A stretch of 64,000 bases of DNA from Mesodorylaimus sp. YZB2_4 (GCA_030248295.1 JASANH010001724.1:372001-436000), one strand, 5' to 3'; shown: positions 22,316-33,529, numbered from the stretch's first letter. Made by a program: numbers and translations. The notes: generated by a model from the letters alone, not told the origin.

Positions 22316-23000
22316 TAGTAGCGTTCGACTGGGGGTGATTTTTTCGGGGACGGGGTTAGTCTCCCCCCGTTTGGGTCGGGGACAGGGACGGGGATGAGAG
22401 AAAGCTTTCAGAGTGTCAAAGTTTGCTTATATCTTAATTTCTTGACATGTTCTAAAAACTTCATGCAGTTTACCCTGCATTTTTACCAGAAGCCTTCACC
22501 CATACCCATAAATCGATTGCAGATTAGCAGAGACAAGAACACTATCAGTGAAAGCCTGGCCAAACTATTGCATGTCGATCTCATCTTGCGCCTTAGAATT
22601 ATCAATGACCTCAAGTTTTTCATAATAAATTTTGCACCCTGATAATTTTGTGTCCACTTTGTCAAAATAGGACCACTTCGGACATTTTTCTATTTCAGAG
22701 GAAAGTAAAGCATCGGCAGATAGCTAGCTAGCTAGCCCCAACTACCAGCAATGACCTGATCTCACAGACCAATATGTGCGCATTGCACAAGGCCTCGTCA
22801 CACCACACAGAAAGCAGTATTTTTCATAAGTAACCATCCCACAACACAGCACAAAATTCTGACGCTATGTTTAGTGGGTCTTTTCGACTGTCGAAGGCGG
22901 GAAAGTTTTCGGGGTGAATCCCCGCCACATCTTTTTCGGGGGCGGCGACGGGGACGGGGATGGCCATCCCCGCGGTCGGGGCCCCGGTCGAACACCACTG
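22316..23000. mobile_element. candidate hAT-like non-autonomous element with GC-rich subterminal repeats
   Basis: The right end, inverted, reads CAGTGGTGTTCGACCGGGG and the left end TAGTAGCGTTCGACTGGGG: imperfect 19-bp terminal repeats of hAT type. Both ends are followed by subterminal clusters of GGGGACGGGG-like units (22345-22395 and 22920-22985). No clear 8-bp target duplication and no transposase are found. Confidence 0.45.
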
Positions 23001-23046
23001 TATAGCTATAACACCACCTGAGAGGTTGACGTCTCCCAGTCATGGG

Positions 23047-23117
23047 ATATCAGTGATGGTGGGATGGTGCACTGGTGGAAGTGTAATTGGTCTATATCTG
23101 CCACGGAAACAGTTCGA
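23047..23117 (+). repeat. tRNA-like remnant
   Basis: GGATGGTGCACTGGTGGAAGTG resembles an A box region and AGTTCGATTCC a B box. The stems do not close fully, so it is a pseudo-tRNA or SINE head. Confidence 0.35.
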
Positions 23118-23254
23118 TTCCTGACTGAGGAGTCTCTTTTTGTAGGCCATTTAATTCCTTATAATTTTATCTAGTATACATTACAACACACAGTATGAAA
23201 TGCAAACCTGCACCCAAACTACTGAAACGCAACACAACATATTCAACAAGTAGC

Positions 23255-23482
23255 TCAAAGCGGCATTACTTGGCTGCGACATTGCCTGGGCTCATCACAG
23301 GCAATGTTGCTTGCAGGATGGATTTGAAGCCAGCTAGCATCATGCTTATTATCGCCTGATGTGAAAATTGAAATTTCAGGTTGTTAGTCTGAATGTTATT
23401 GGTAATGCTCACCTCCACTGATCTGAAAGGTTACAAATATGAACAGCATGACTAAAGCAAGATAAACCTGAAAATGAAACAT
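23255..23482 (-). CDS. candidate small secreted peptide, two exons
   Basis: Exon 1 (23413-23482) and exon 2 (23255-23355) join in phase 1 at GTGAGC..TTTTCACATCAG to give 56 residues. Residues 1-23 are a textbook signal peptide (MFHFQVYLALVMLFIFVTFQ then ISG), and the mature part is short, polar and has two cysteines in the block ACDEPRQCRSQ. Phase-1 splicing immediately after a signal peptide is common in secreted-peptide genes. Reading exon 2 in another frame gives a hydrophobic 29-residue end, so the frame choice is inferred. No family is recognised; a neuropeptide-like or effector role is only a guess. It is directly downstream of the FLYWCH-like gene and on the same strand. Confidence 0.4.
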
Positions 23483-23507
23483 GTATTTCTTTTAGTCAGC
23501 GACGATC

Positions 23508-24024
23508 AAGATTTTTGATTGAAAACAAATTTTTTTGCTCGACGACTTTTCTTCTCAACCAATGCTTCGTGACAATGGTTCGCTGTGGGTTGCAAATAGA
23601 AAGGATACGGCTCTTCGGGTCGAATAATGGCCTTGCCTTTGCAGTCACCATTAGAAGCACAACGTAATTCGCATTTGCCGTTGTTATAAACTCGAGATAA
23701 TCGATATCGATAGCCGTAGGCAACGAAAATGGGCCATGTACCGCCCCGCACTAATTCGAAATTGGTACGAAGCTCAGGATCGTTGTAACTGAAATTATAA
23801 GAACAGCGTCAAGTAGGAACATTTTACAGTGGACTACTAATTGATAAAACCATATTTTGTGAACCACTGTGCGTGTCACTGATCAGCAGATAGTGACTTT
23901 TCCCCGACCCACTGTCTTTGACTGAACCAAAGTGTTGACAAAGGACATACTCGTGTCTGAACTGCGAAATATCGGCGATAAAAGGCGCGACAATGTACAA
24001 GACAATCAGTGATACTGTACCCAC
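23508..24024 (-). CDS. FLYWCH-like zinc-finger protein (at least two exons, 5' end missing)
   Basis: The last exon is 23508-23788 and the previous one 23828-24024, joined in phase 2 over a 39-bp gap (GTAAAA..TAATTTCAG); that is short for an intron and should be checked. The terminal exon reads GGTWPIFVAYGYRYRLSRVY, then NNGKCELRCASNGDCKGKAI, and LQPTANHCHEALVEKK. That is the layout of a FLYWCH finger: G-Y-R-Y start, two cysteines spaced by CASNGDC, and a final H-x-H (HCH). The usual Trp before the first Cys is Leu here. A basic tail (KKSRRAKKFVF) may be a nuclear signal. The preceding exon begins with a hydrophobic block (SLIVLYIVAPFIADIS), which is unexpected for a DNA-binding protein, so the exon join or a different N-terminus remains open. 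FLYWCH proteins bind DNA or act as transcriptional regulators. Confidence 0.6.
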
Positions 24025-26031
24025 CTAAGCCGAGGCTACAGCTGAATTCGCACTCTCACAAGCTCTTGTCTGGCCACTCGAACGTGGTCAAGGCAGACGA
24101 GGCTTTTCAAGCTTGAAGCCCTAGAGTTCCCAATTTTTCGTATCCGAACTATTAGTAGGTTGACAGAGGGCTAGTGTGCACGATTTCAGGTCAGTTCTTC
24201 AAGAAGAAATCAAGTGCTCAGGGTTTTTGCGCTCGTTCGGGATCCCGATCTGGGAAAAATGGTCTGGATTGAATGCTGCGGAAATAAAAAATCTTACTGC
24301 TACAGGGAAAAAGACTGGTGTACGGGGAACTAGCTGTAGGGGCGAGAGTAACATGATGGCTTAGAGTTGCGTCACAGCAAGTGCAGTAGGCTGATGCTGA
24401 CGAAGAGCTGCGTCATGTAGGTTAGGCATTTTTGCGTGGAGTGTACTGTATTTTGATTTGGTTCTACTATAAGAAGAACCTTGCTCAGTGCAAAATTGGA
24501 GACTAGCGATAAAATTAAGGTTGGCTCATCAAAATCGGCGAAGGGTCTTTAGACTTATTTAAAATCTCATCATTCAAAGGAATATTTGGTAGCAGGAGAG
24601 GAGAAAAAACTTTTGCATCAACTACTGCTTTTAAAAAAGCTTTGCAATTTATGAATTCGGAATTTTTCAGAAAAGACAATATCGCTGACTTCGTCTGCTG
24701 GGAGGGGGTCTGATTTTTCTCCGGGGAGGGGGGAGGGGAGTCGGACACATGGCGGCCCATTTTGGTTGCTATAAAATTGAATTTTTTAAATTTAAATTTT
24801 TGCCGCGAAAATTCAAAGTTAGTTTGGCCTTCTAAGGCAAAACATTGGGTCTTTTTTACTATAAAAAATGAATTTTTTTTGGGGAGGGGTGGGGTCAAAA
24901 AAAGCAAAGGGGCCATCCATGAAGGTTCAACCGCACAAAATCTCGATTTTTGACCCTTCTCGCCCTTGACCGCATGCCGACCACTTCTCGCGAACCCCCC
25001 TCAAAAATGGTCGACCACTTTGGCCATACCCCCCCCCCCTTTCCAAACGCAGTTTTGTCAGATGTGTTATCTTGTGCTTTCTCGGACTTGACAAGGTGCC
25101 CTCTCCTTCGAAGATAAATCTTTTATTGATTAATGGAGCGGATTTTGTGAAAGCCTGCACGAACTTTCCCCCATATTTTTTTAAAGGTTTTGCGGGCTCG
25201 GCCGCGTCGGGTCAGTTTCTTTACAGGACTTCCAATCATATAAGCTGGCCAGCAGTCTTTTGGATCAAATGCCATTCCAGTTTGGAATAAGAGTCCTGAT
25301 GAACCCGAAATTGCATTGTCGAGAATGAACGACCGAGAAGACAAAAAGTTTTGAAGGTTTGAACGCGCACTACTGGTAAAGATGAAAGGTCTTTTTTGTC
25401 ATCAACTAAAAATTTGCTGCGGTCGACCATTGGCCGCTACCCCTCCCCCGAACGCACCTGACCACTTTTTGCTAAACCCCTCTCCCCCTAGGCTGCGCTC
25501 GACCTTTATGGGTGGCCCCAAAGGTACCTGCGCAACTTCGCCGGGCGGGACAGGAGGGTCCGCCATGTAAAAAATTTTCTTCTGTCAAAAATAGTAGGGA
25601 AGGGGGTCAAACACAGTAAAGGTGGAGGGCACAGACTGCGTGACATGCACACCATTGCCGGGCGGGACAGGGCAGGGGGTCTAAAAAATGAGAAGGGTCC
25701 CCACCTTACAAAATTTTTTAGGGAGGGGGGTCTACACTACCTTGAATACCCAGTCAGCGATGTTGGGAAAAGAGCTTCCAGTAGTAAAGGGCGAGTCTTC
25801 TACTTCCTCTGTCCAGCCAAAAATTTTGGATTTTTTCTTGTAGCAGAAAAATTCAAACCTGGGAATCCAAAACAGAAAGAATTGACTTATTTGGCAGGCG
25901 AATGGATAGCTTATGCAGTGCTGCCATTCACGACTGTGAATAATTCTCGTTTTCGAGCTATCATGCTGCTAATCCGAAATTCTATCCTCGAAAAGATAGT
26001 TATTTCCGAAGAGTCATCATGCCCGACATGT
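24025..26031. other. no supported gene; G/C-homopolymer-rich repeat DNA
   Basis: The stretch contains several GGGGAGGGG-type and CCCCCCCC-type runs (24700-25040, 25430-25500, 25600-25730) and open frames without coding character. It looks like decayed repeats; I cannot assign them to a family. Confidence 0.45.
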
Positions 26032-26310
26032 GGCCGCGGTGGTGCAGCGATTCGGCATTCGTCTCTCAGTAATGCTCGGGAGCGAGTAGCTGGACTCGTG
26101 CTAGGGTTCAAGCCCTGGTGATGGAGGTCGGCTTGCGAACCATAAACCCTCGCTGACCTGGCACACCAGGCCGTGGGCGACACGTGGAGACACGCAGAGG
26201 GAAGCTACTGTGTGTGCCAGTCCCCGCACAGCCCTGCCCATATGGTTTTACTGCTGGCCGGCTAGAGGAAAACGGGCTTCGGCCCACAAAAGTTAAAACA
26301 AAAATCATGC
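26032..26310 (+). mobile_element. SINE family B, copy with internal deletion
   Basis: The head GCGGTGGTGCAGCGATTCGG and the blocks GATGGAGGTCGGCTTGCGAA and GGAGACACGCAGAGGGAAGC match 20297-20722, but about 150 bp between them are missing. It ends CTTCGGCCCACAAAAGTTAAAA. Confidence 0.75.
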
Positions 26311-26822
26311 CCGACATTTACAAACGCCCTGGCTCGAAACCGAGGCCTGCATCGAGCCCCATGGGTGAAAATTCTCGAGGATCTCCTGTGCATTTTGTCC
26401 CCTAACCCACAGGGTCTTATACAAAAGACCCTGTAGGCCTGAAGCGCTCGTAAGATGACGAAGCTACTATCGCTAGCTTGTGCCATTAAACGCGGTCTTC
26501 TTGATAAAAAAGTTAGAACTAGTTTCTTCGTCAACGAAGTCGAGTTTGATGCAAGCCACAGGATTTGCTTTTACCTCCACTTCCCTCAAACTTTGTCCAT
26601 GTAACACAGGTGTGGTTACTATAACCTGCACCTACCAGTGTCCTGGTTCAAAGAGCTATTTCGCCTCTATATTTTCAGGGTAGACTTCAAGGGTCCCACG
26701 CACACACACATCACATTGCACAGGCCGAAAGCATTAGCAGCTGAAACAGCAGGCTACAGTATGTAGTGCACATATGTACTGTTCCCTTTTTTTTAGACCA
26801 CAACTGCCTTATTTTTCTGGGT

Positions 26823-26956
26823 TTACGATAGACTACTAAAGCAGGCTTCCAACAAAAACCCACCGAAAACCCAGTTTGAGAATCCAATATGACCCAGAAT
26901 CGACAGAGCCGCAGATCCGAGAAGCAGATTCCAGATCAGCAAAGAAAATTTCCAGG
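26823..26956 (-). CDS. candidate exon of a membrane protein (weak)
   Basis: After a possible acceptor (..GCTGATGAG) a minus-strand frame of 44 codons reads WKFSLLIWNLLLGSAALSIL and continues with a second hydrophobic stretch (WVFGGFLLEACF) to a stop at 26823. The composition fits a transmembrane segment near a protein end. No partner exon was found and chance is possible. Confidence 0.25.
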
Positions 26957-27712
26957 CTCATCAGCTGAAAAATGATAACTCGCACTAAAATTACAAGGTC
27001 TTAAAGTTGCTTAGGCGCCAGTTAGTTCTCTTGTCTTCTTTGAGGTGGTCTAATAGACATGGAAAGGAGGTAACAGAGCAGGCTAGCAAGGGTGTGGCGC
27101 CCATCTTATTTTAGCAGATCGGATCACGATTCAGCCGATCCAGGCAAATAAACGGACCTGTCGATGCTGGTTTCACATGTAAATTTCTAGCCCAGTTACG
27201 GGGAACAAAAACATGACTACAGTCGACCTCGGATAACTGGAGCCGTTCAAGACGCAAAAATGAGTTGCAATTAGACAAAGTTGCAATTATCCGAGGCTGG
27301 AATACGTTAACATACTGCAGCTCAAAAATCGGGGAAGGGGGAATTGTTGCAATTATCCGACGTCGACTGTAGCATGTTTCAAATAGAGACGCGTAAAACA
27401 TTTACACAATGCTATCCCACCCGTGACTCATCGAAATTAGAATATCATCATCAGGCTACTTAATCAGAATGCATCCCAGTACCTCAGATCTAGTATTCAA
27501 TCATAAGGGAGTCAGCACCCAAAAGATAACAGAAAACTAATAAAAAAAACTACTGCTTTTAATGCTTTTTTCCGAACTTACATGGAAACCATCTGCTCCA
27601 CGGCCAGTGTTTTATTTTTTCTCGCTTGCTCGATTTTATGTTCTCTGGGTGGAATTAAAAAGCTAAAACACAAGAAATATAATTTATATGGGCACTGTTT
27701 CTCCCACTTCAT

Positions 27713-28444
27713 TTACCATGACCCCGCCGACTTTGTGGCAGCATTTTGGGGGTTTCCTCGATCAATTGCATTAATAATAACTGGGTTATCGTTTTTATTA
27801 TCCATCGAACTTTCATCTGCGTCCTTGATGAACACAATTTCCCGATATTCCTTCGCGTAATTGATTTCCGCTGCAGGAACAAACAATGGTTTGCATTTGC
27901 CGATTTTCGCCGTTCCAGAAATTTCTGCCGGTTCGCATTGCCTTGCCGAATCAGACTTCGATGTGGTTGGATGAATAGTTTCAGATGAATTTCGAACCGG
28001 AGGGATCGGAATTTTTTTTCGCTGCGAAAACACCGAAAGAATTTGGGGATGAAGAGTGGGAGCATCGCTCGGCACAAATGTTGTTGATTGCGGCGGAAAG
28101 CATTTGGCGATCAATTGCTCATCGATCGACGGCACCGCCCATGCTTCGATACTCAAAAAATTGGCAGCCTGACGTAAGTGATCTTTAACATGTGACAATT
28201 TCGCATCTGATGAAACGTATGTCTCACGCAGACCGAATTCGAAACACATGCGACAAATAGGATCAGGTGAATTTGTATCCAAGGTGGCCAATCCTTGTAT
28301 ATCTGACGACTTTTTAGTGGTTTCTCTTGTTTGAACAGTCGGCTCTTGTTTCATCCGCTTATTTAATCTTTCGACTGGCAACGGATCATCGCCCAGAATT
28401 TCTCCATAAACGCCACATTCATTTTCGCGTCGTTTCGAACTCAT
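27713..28444 (-). CDS. uncharacterised protein with one C2H2-like motif
   Basis: A 243-codon frame starts with a good ATG at 28444 (MSSKRRENECGVYGEILGDD). A basic patch (RLNKRMK) near residue 30 could be a nuclear signal. Around 64-90 the frame contains CRMCFEFG and HVKDHLR, that is C-x2-C and H-x3-H spaced by 17 residues, a degenerate zinc-finger-like arrangement. The C-terminal half is Ser/Pro/Asn-rich and looks disordered. The frame closes at TGG-TAA where GGTAAATG is also a possible donor, so the gene may continue in further exons. I recognise no family; a nuclear or chromatin role is only suggested by composition. Confidence 0.5.
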   Translation of the reverse strand: MSSKRRENECGVYGEILGDDPLPVERLNKRMKQEPTVQTRETTKKSSDIQGLATLDTNSPDPICRMCFEFGLRETYVSSDAKLSHVKDHLRQAANFLSIEAWAVPSIDEQLIAKCFPPQSTTFVPSDAPTLHPQILSVFSQRKKIPIPPVRNSSETIHPTTSKSDSARQCEPAEISGTAKIGKCKPLFVPAAEINYAKEYREIVFIKDADESSMDNKNDNPVIINAIDRGNPQNAATKSAGSW

Positions 28445-28786
28445 ATTTTGGCAAAGTTTGGTGTCAAAATTTTTACGAATGCTGTGAATAAGTGGACAGT
28501 TTCAATCTGTCTAGTCAAGTACTGAAAGCGAGAAATTTTTGATTAGTGATTTTAAGAAATGAACGTCAAAAAATTGTCAAACAGTGTCGCCCCAATCGAA
28601 GATTTAAAACGTGCACTTCATGAGCACAGGAGCTCAAAATTTGCATATGCGCGCTAGGGTAGCAGTTGTCAAGTAAGATCCGCGCACATTCTAGTACATT
28701 GAAAAGTGCAATAAGCAGCTACGCGCCAAAGTGTGCGGATAGGGTGAGTGTGCGTAGCTGCTGTTGGGCGCGCTGATGCTGAAATG

Positions 28787-29564
28787 ATTATTTCCAAAAA
28801 AGTCTGTTATGACAGACTCAAAACTTTTAGACCAGCCAATGCACAGAGTGAAACCAGGGCTTAGAATGGCTGGTCTACTCGACCACTGCTAAGCGCAACC
28901 ACGGTTTAGGAAAAATGTCTGAGCAGAAGCTGCTTTTTCTGCATGAATATCAACAGGACGACTGATCCTGGTAGAGGGCCACACAATCCTGTGCTTGTGG
29001 TCCTCAAAGTGGGCTAGGAGTGTCTAACTCTCGGGCTATGCGTAGTAGCGCTTGCTCGTATCATTACTAGGGAGTGTTCGACTCGCGGCCAGGTAAATCA
29101 TTTTGTGTCATGTGCCCTTTTATCCTTGAGTGTGTCATTACTGATATGATAAACCATGAGCATGAACATAAAGTTGGAAGAAGGGGAAAGATTTCACAGT
29201 GGTCATCGAGGCTTAGGCATGTAACGATAAGCAATATCACTTTGCTCCCAGCGCTACAGCTTTAGCATGCAGTGTGCAGGTTAATTGTGTGGAACAGCAC
29301 AGCTGCCTTTGGGGAGCCTGTCTGAACAGCAGCAGTACATGCACCGAACACAAGCTTTGTGGCTTGGATGCTGACATATCAATGCATACATACATACAGT
29401 ATATGTGTGCGAGCAATTACAAGCTGTGTGTGCACTGCCTGTTGGGGCACTTTCCCTTTTTCTTGTGGCCGAGTAGACCAGCCATCCTAAGCCCTGGTTC
29501 CACTGTGTGCATAGGCTGGCCTAAAAGTTTTGAGTCTGTCATAACAGACTTTTTTGGAAATAAT
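28787..29564. mobile_element. element G: DNA transposon relic with 100-bp terminal inverted repeats
   Basis: Left arm 28787-28889 and right arm about 29465-29564 are inverted copies about 90% identical (ATTATTTCCAAAAAAGTCTG ... CTTAGAATGGCTGGTCTACT). The middle is non-coding and carries SINE A (29011-29172). A diverged single arm is at 52556-52690. Its superfamily is not clear. Confidence 0.65.
29011..29172 (+). mobile_element. SINE family A, full copy (variant 1 head), nested in element G
   Basis: Head GGGCTAGGAGTGTCTAACTC, B box GTGTTCGACTCGC, body AAATCATTTTGTGTCATGTG and a 3' tail of CATGAGCATGAACAT. The body is shared with 21912-22092, the head is not. Confidence 0.75.
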
Positions 29565-31348
29565 AAAACCGTTTTTCGTTTTTTGCTAGAAACTATAGTT
29601 TGGCCCAAAACACTTGTTCCTACAACTGAGAGAATTGAGCGACTTGACTGTCATACACCTTCTTCCAAACCTCTTAAAACAGAAACATAGAGCGGAACGT
29701 TAACCCGCGCCCATGAAATTACTCGTAAAGACCGCCTACAGATCGATCGACCATTTCATAGTCAGAAACTCTCACCCGTGCCTGCTCATGAAATGCGCAT
29801 TTTTTTGCATATATACTCAGATATACAGGCGGCATGAAAAACAATAAAGCTCATTCGTAAGGATTTCTAATTCGTAAGGACTAGCTCATGCTCGAGTGGT
29901 CTTAAGTTCTATATCCTCAGAGTATTCCATCAGAAGCTGAAACTGAATACTTAGGATCCGCAAGTTTTATAAGTTATTTTTAGCTCCTATTTTCCTCAGC
30001 CCATCTTCGTGAAAGCGCGCTAAGTGAGCCTAGCCAATCAATAGCGCTGCACCTCAACCCGTTCAGTTGATGTTTCTAAGCTGCGCGCCGAAAATGAAAA
30101 AAACAGAAACACCAGAGCCAGCTACTTTCGGTAGTCAATAACTCAAGAATGATTACACCAAAAAAGTTTATTTTTCGCACGCTTTGCAAGATAGGTCAGA
30201 TCCGCTGCTACGTCAATTTTTATCAAAATCTGTTGAGTACTCGACAAGCGACGGGTTGAAAAAGCCAAAAAAGTGATTATTTTCTGGAATAACCTTTTCG
30301 AAACTAAAGCGTTCAAAAAACGAATGCCAAAAGGCAGATTCTGAAGATGCAAGCTTTCAGAAAAACTAATATTTACACCTGTACGACCTCTGGTTGTTGC
30401 TCTAGGCTGATGTTTATCCTCCTCCTCCTCCTCCTCCTCCTCCTCGTCTTCTCCCCCCTGAACAAGAAATCGCCTATCCTGGAATTCGACAATAGCCGGA
30501 CGGATTTTGATAAAAATTGGCACGATTGTAGATTCGGCCGATTCTGCTATGTGTGCAAAAAATCAAAAATTCTCGTCAAATCGTTCTCGAGTTATTAGTC
30601 GGTGAAAATGGTCCTTTAGCATTAGGCGTCTGGTTGGCTGGTCTAAGCAGGCACTACCGTGCCTGCTGATAAGATCCGTTTCGCTCTGATTAATCGCAGA
30701 AAAATTCGCAGATGTGGCGCCTATCTAAAAGCATGCTTTCGAAGTCCATTCTTCACTAACGCGAGGGAATATTTAGGTGCTGGGTTAAGAGTGCGCAGTC
30801 AAACAAATTGTACTAAAACTCTGTATGAGGAGGAAACTACGTGCATATATCGAGCCTAAATTGCATAAGAGCTGATTAGGACATGCGCAGAAGACAATGC
30901 GCACGTATCACACGCAGCATAATGAAACACATTTTCCTATACACAGGTGACAGAGACTAGCTGACCTATTCTTAGAATATATGCCTGATGAGATTGACTG
31001 CGACAGTGCGCAAAACGGACTATGAAGAGGAGAGGTGGTGGACTAGGTCAGCGTGAAAACTTGGTGAAAATTGCTGAAAGAGAAAGTCAAGTCGCAATAA
31101 GTGTCTATGAAGTAAAATGAGTGGTAATATTTTTTTATTAAAAAAACCCGACAAAGATGATTTTTTCCCGCTTTCGTTTTTGCTGACAAATTTTACTCAC
31201 CCCTTTTGCCCCATCTACGAATAGCAGCTGGCTCAAAAAATCGACAAAATAATGTTTCGTCTGAACGAAAAAAAAGAAAGCAATATTTCAGCTCCGAAGC
31301 TCCGATTGCACCGAAGTAAAGATACATCTTTCTTTATATATCAAATTA
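29565..31348. other. no supported gene
   Basis: Apart from the CTC microsatellite at 30418-30449 only random open frames are present. The 126-codon minus-strand frame at 30143-30523 is open because of that microsatellite, which reads as poly-Glu. Confidence 0.5.
30418..30449 (+). repeat. (CTC)n microsatellite
   Basis: About ten consecutive CTC/TCC units without interruption. Confidence 0.95.
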
Positions 31349-31760
31349 CGAGGGGAGCTCAAAAAGTTCGTAGCCTGACAACATTTTAATTGAAACTGTA
31401 CAATGCCGTGCTTATTCATTTTCGACATAACATCCCCTGAGACCAATGCGCTTGTTTAAACTTTGGTGCACCGCGTGCATACCCGTAAAAAGAAATATTA
31501 CTCCAACCCATCAAAAAACGCTTCAGTCGCTTGTTTCACTTCCTCATCACTCGAAAATCTGTCGTCCCCTCATAAACTTTTTTTGGATTTTTCGAATAGG
31601 TAGTAATCGCTGGGTGCCAGGTCTGGACTGTATGGTGGATGATTAATTTGTTTGAATCCCCATTCATCGATGGCAGCCTGAGCAAAGCGTGCTTTGTGGA
31701 CGGGCGCATTGTCAATCAGCAGCAGCAAAATTTCAGTCATACAGCCCAGGTACAATTTCC
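31349..31760 (-). pseudogene. mariner transposase fragment with one terminal repeat (mariner 1)
   Basis: The end at 31349 begins CGAGGGGAGCTCAAAAAGTT, directly after a TA dinucleotide, as in Tc1/mariner insertions. Inward, the minus strand encodes the C-terminal catalytic part: LIDNAPVHKARFAQA and HPPYSPDLAPSDYYLFEKSK, the second and third aspartates of the D,D34D triad, then a DEEV block. The N-terminal half, including the first catalytic Asp and the helix-turn-helix, is missing, so it is dead. Its terminal repeat is shared with the MITE at 36206-36343. Confidence 0.85.
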
Positions 31761-32163
31761 CTGCCAGAAGCAAGTCTTGTTATCAAGCAGCGCACAGCAA
31801 TGAAGTTGCGCATCTGATTAATATTTCCCTTAGCTGTTGCGATTATCTTAAAAAATGGGAGAATGAGGGGAAGAAATAGAAAAACCAATTTCTTCTCCAA
31901 TGGCAGAGTACGGTCCGTTTTCTTTAATTTCGCTAGCCGAAGAAAGGCCTTACATGCTGATAATTCTGTGACCCGACACACACTGTCGCCCAATTCACCT
32001 TTTATCATTCGCGCTTCCAAGCATGCCCCCTCTCAGTCGCTTGTACGATATTGTGACATCTTTTTTCCAGTCAACTCAGACTGCTGGGCAAAATAATACC
32101 CGAAAACTTTTATCCACCTCTCTAACCTACTCAGAATCTATTGTATTTCTAACATGAACACAG

Positions 32164-33373
32164 AATTGTGCAGCTGTGAATGGATTACTGCATGGAGGCC
32201 GATGTTATTTCACGGTCGACGTCTCTTCGAATTGGACTAACGCCTGGAGCAACTGCAACGAATGCTATGCCACCCTGGCTCAAATACATACCCAAGCCGA
32301 AGTGAAAGCACTCAACAGTTGGATGAAGATTAGACAAGGGCGCATTGCAGAGCTCTTGCAGAATACGCAGTTGTTAAGCTGGGGACGGGTTAGTGGGGAG
32401 CTCCAGTATCTTCACTCAATGAACCTGTTGCCAACTGGACTAGGCTCCAACACATGTGTGCTTCCATAAAGTCTGACATGTAGCTGGCTTTCGGGAAAAC
32501 TTTCTTCTCTTCACCTAAAGCAGGTGAAGACCAATTTTGGTCCCTGCTAAAAAAGCCAAGTCTTTTTCTCTGCATAACAGTGGAAAAAACAGGGCAGAAC
32601 CGTGTCAAAGCGACTGGAAAATCCGAAATTCGAATAGACGGACTTTAATTTAAATTGAATTATCGAAAGATTGGTTTAAAATTTTTTTAGAGCCAGAACA
32701 AAAGCACAAATTCATATTGGCTGGCGCTCCACCGGGATAATACCGTTGATCTGAACGGAATATGTGTAGAAACACAAACCTCGATGTATTATTTCGATGA
32801 CTCAATAACACGAAACTTGAAAATGGCAGCTGGCAATACTTGGATAAAATATAGAATTTGCAATGACATGGGCGACTTTCCTGGTGAATTTTACGATTCT
32901 TTCTACCAGGGTGTAGCTTACCCGGCGAAAACTACCAAAGCTTTGTGCCATTTTAACAGAACGCATCACTTCTTTGCAAAAACTAATTTTTAATCTTTTT
33001 ATTTGTTTTAGCGCTGGAGCAAAACTACACCAGAAGCGGCGTCTGCGTGACGAAAATTTCAATCGAGACCATTTTCGCCCAGCAGCCGTGCTATTGTTCT
33101 TGCCCATGTACACAGAGAATTTGGTGTCGCAGGTTTAATTTCATGAAAGATGTTGCGAGCTGCTTGAGCCACAATTGCCAGCTTTTCACGTGGTCAGAAT
33201 TTTATAGACCTGGCCCGAGCACAATTCCAAAACCAAGTAATAGAGAATGCATGCACTACAATTTTGAAGCCTGCAGAGGCTTTTCCGCGCTCGCTTTCAC
33301 ATGCGATTTCCCAAAGCTTCCCTTTCGTCCTAAGCATACTCTCCAGAACTTATTTGCTTTTTGTGGACGCTGA
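32164..33373 (+). CDS. C-type lectin-like protein (three exons, 5' exon missing)
   Basis: Exons 32164-32388, 32691-32883 and 33012-33373 join with closing phases (0 and 1). The first begins NCAAVNGLLHGGRCYFTVDV, then SSNWTNAWSNCNECYATLAQ and IHTQAEVKALNSWM: the W..A...C....LA.I....E...L helix pattern of the C-type lectin fold. The second has YWLALHRDNTVDLNG, in the place of the WIGL strand; the third has SGVCVTKIS, the closing Cys strand, followed by a Cys-rich tail (CYCSCPC) that is not typical. Acidic sugar-binding signatures (EPN/QPD, WND) are absent, so calcium-dependent sugar binding is not expected. A signal peptide must come from an unidentified upstream exon; about 259 residues are seen. 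It is likely secreted. Donor 1 is GTTAGT, somewhat weak. Confidence 0.65.
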
Positions 33374-33479
33374 ATCGCATGAAGTGTGCTTTGACTGTGT
33401 TGTTACACAATGAAAACTTGACATGATATATACTGTACGATATATACCGGGTGTTTCATAAACAAAATACCTACTTTCA

Positions 33480-33529
33480 CGTCGATTATATATATACATA
33501 TATATATCACGTCGATTATATATGGAGGA

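Noticed and set aside
24515..24916. 133-codon minus-strand ORF
   Set aside because: Runs through G-rich low-complexity sequence that creates Pro/Lys/Phe runs; no coding signature.
30143..30523. 126-codon ORF with poly-Glu
   Set aside because: The Glu run is the (CTC)n microsatellite read in antisense; the frame is a product of the repeat.
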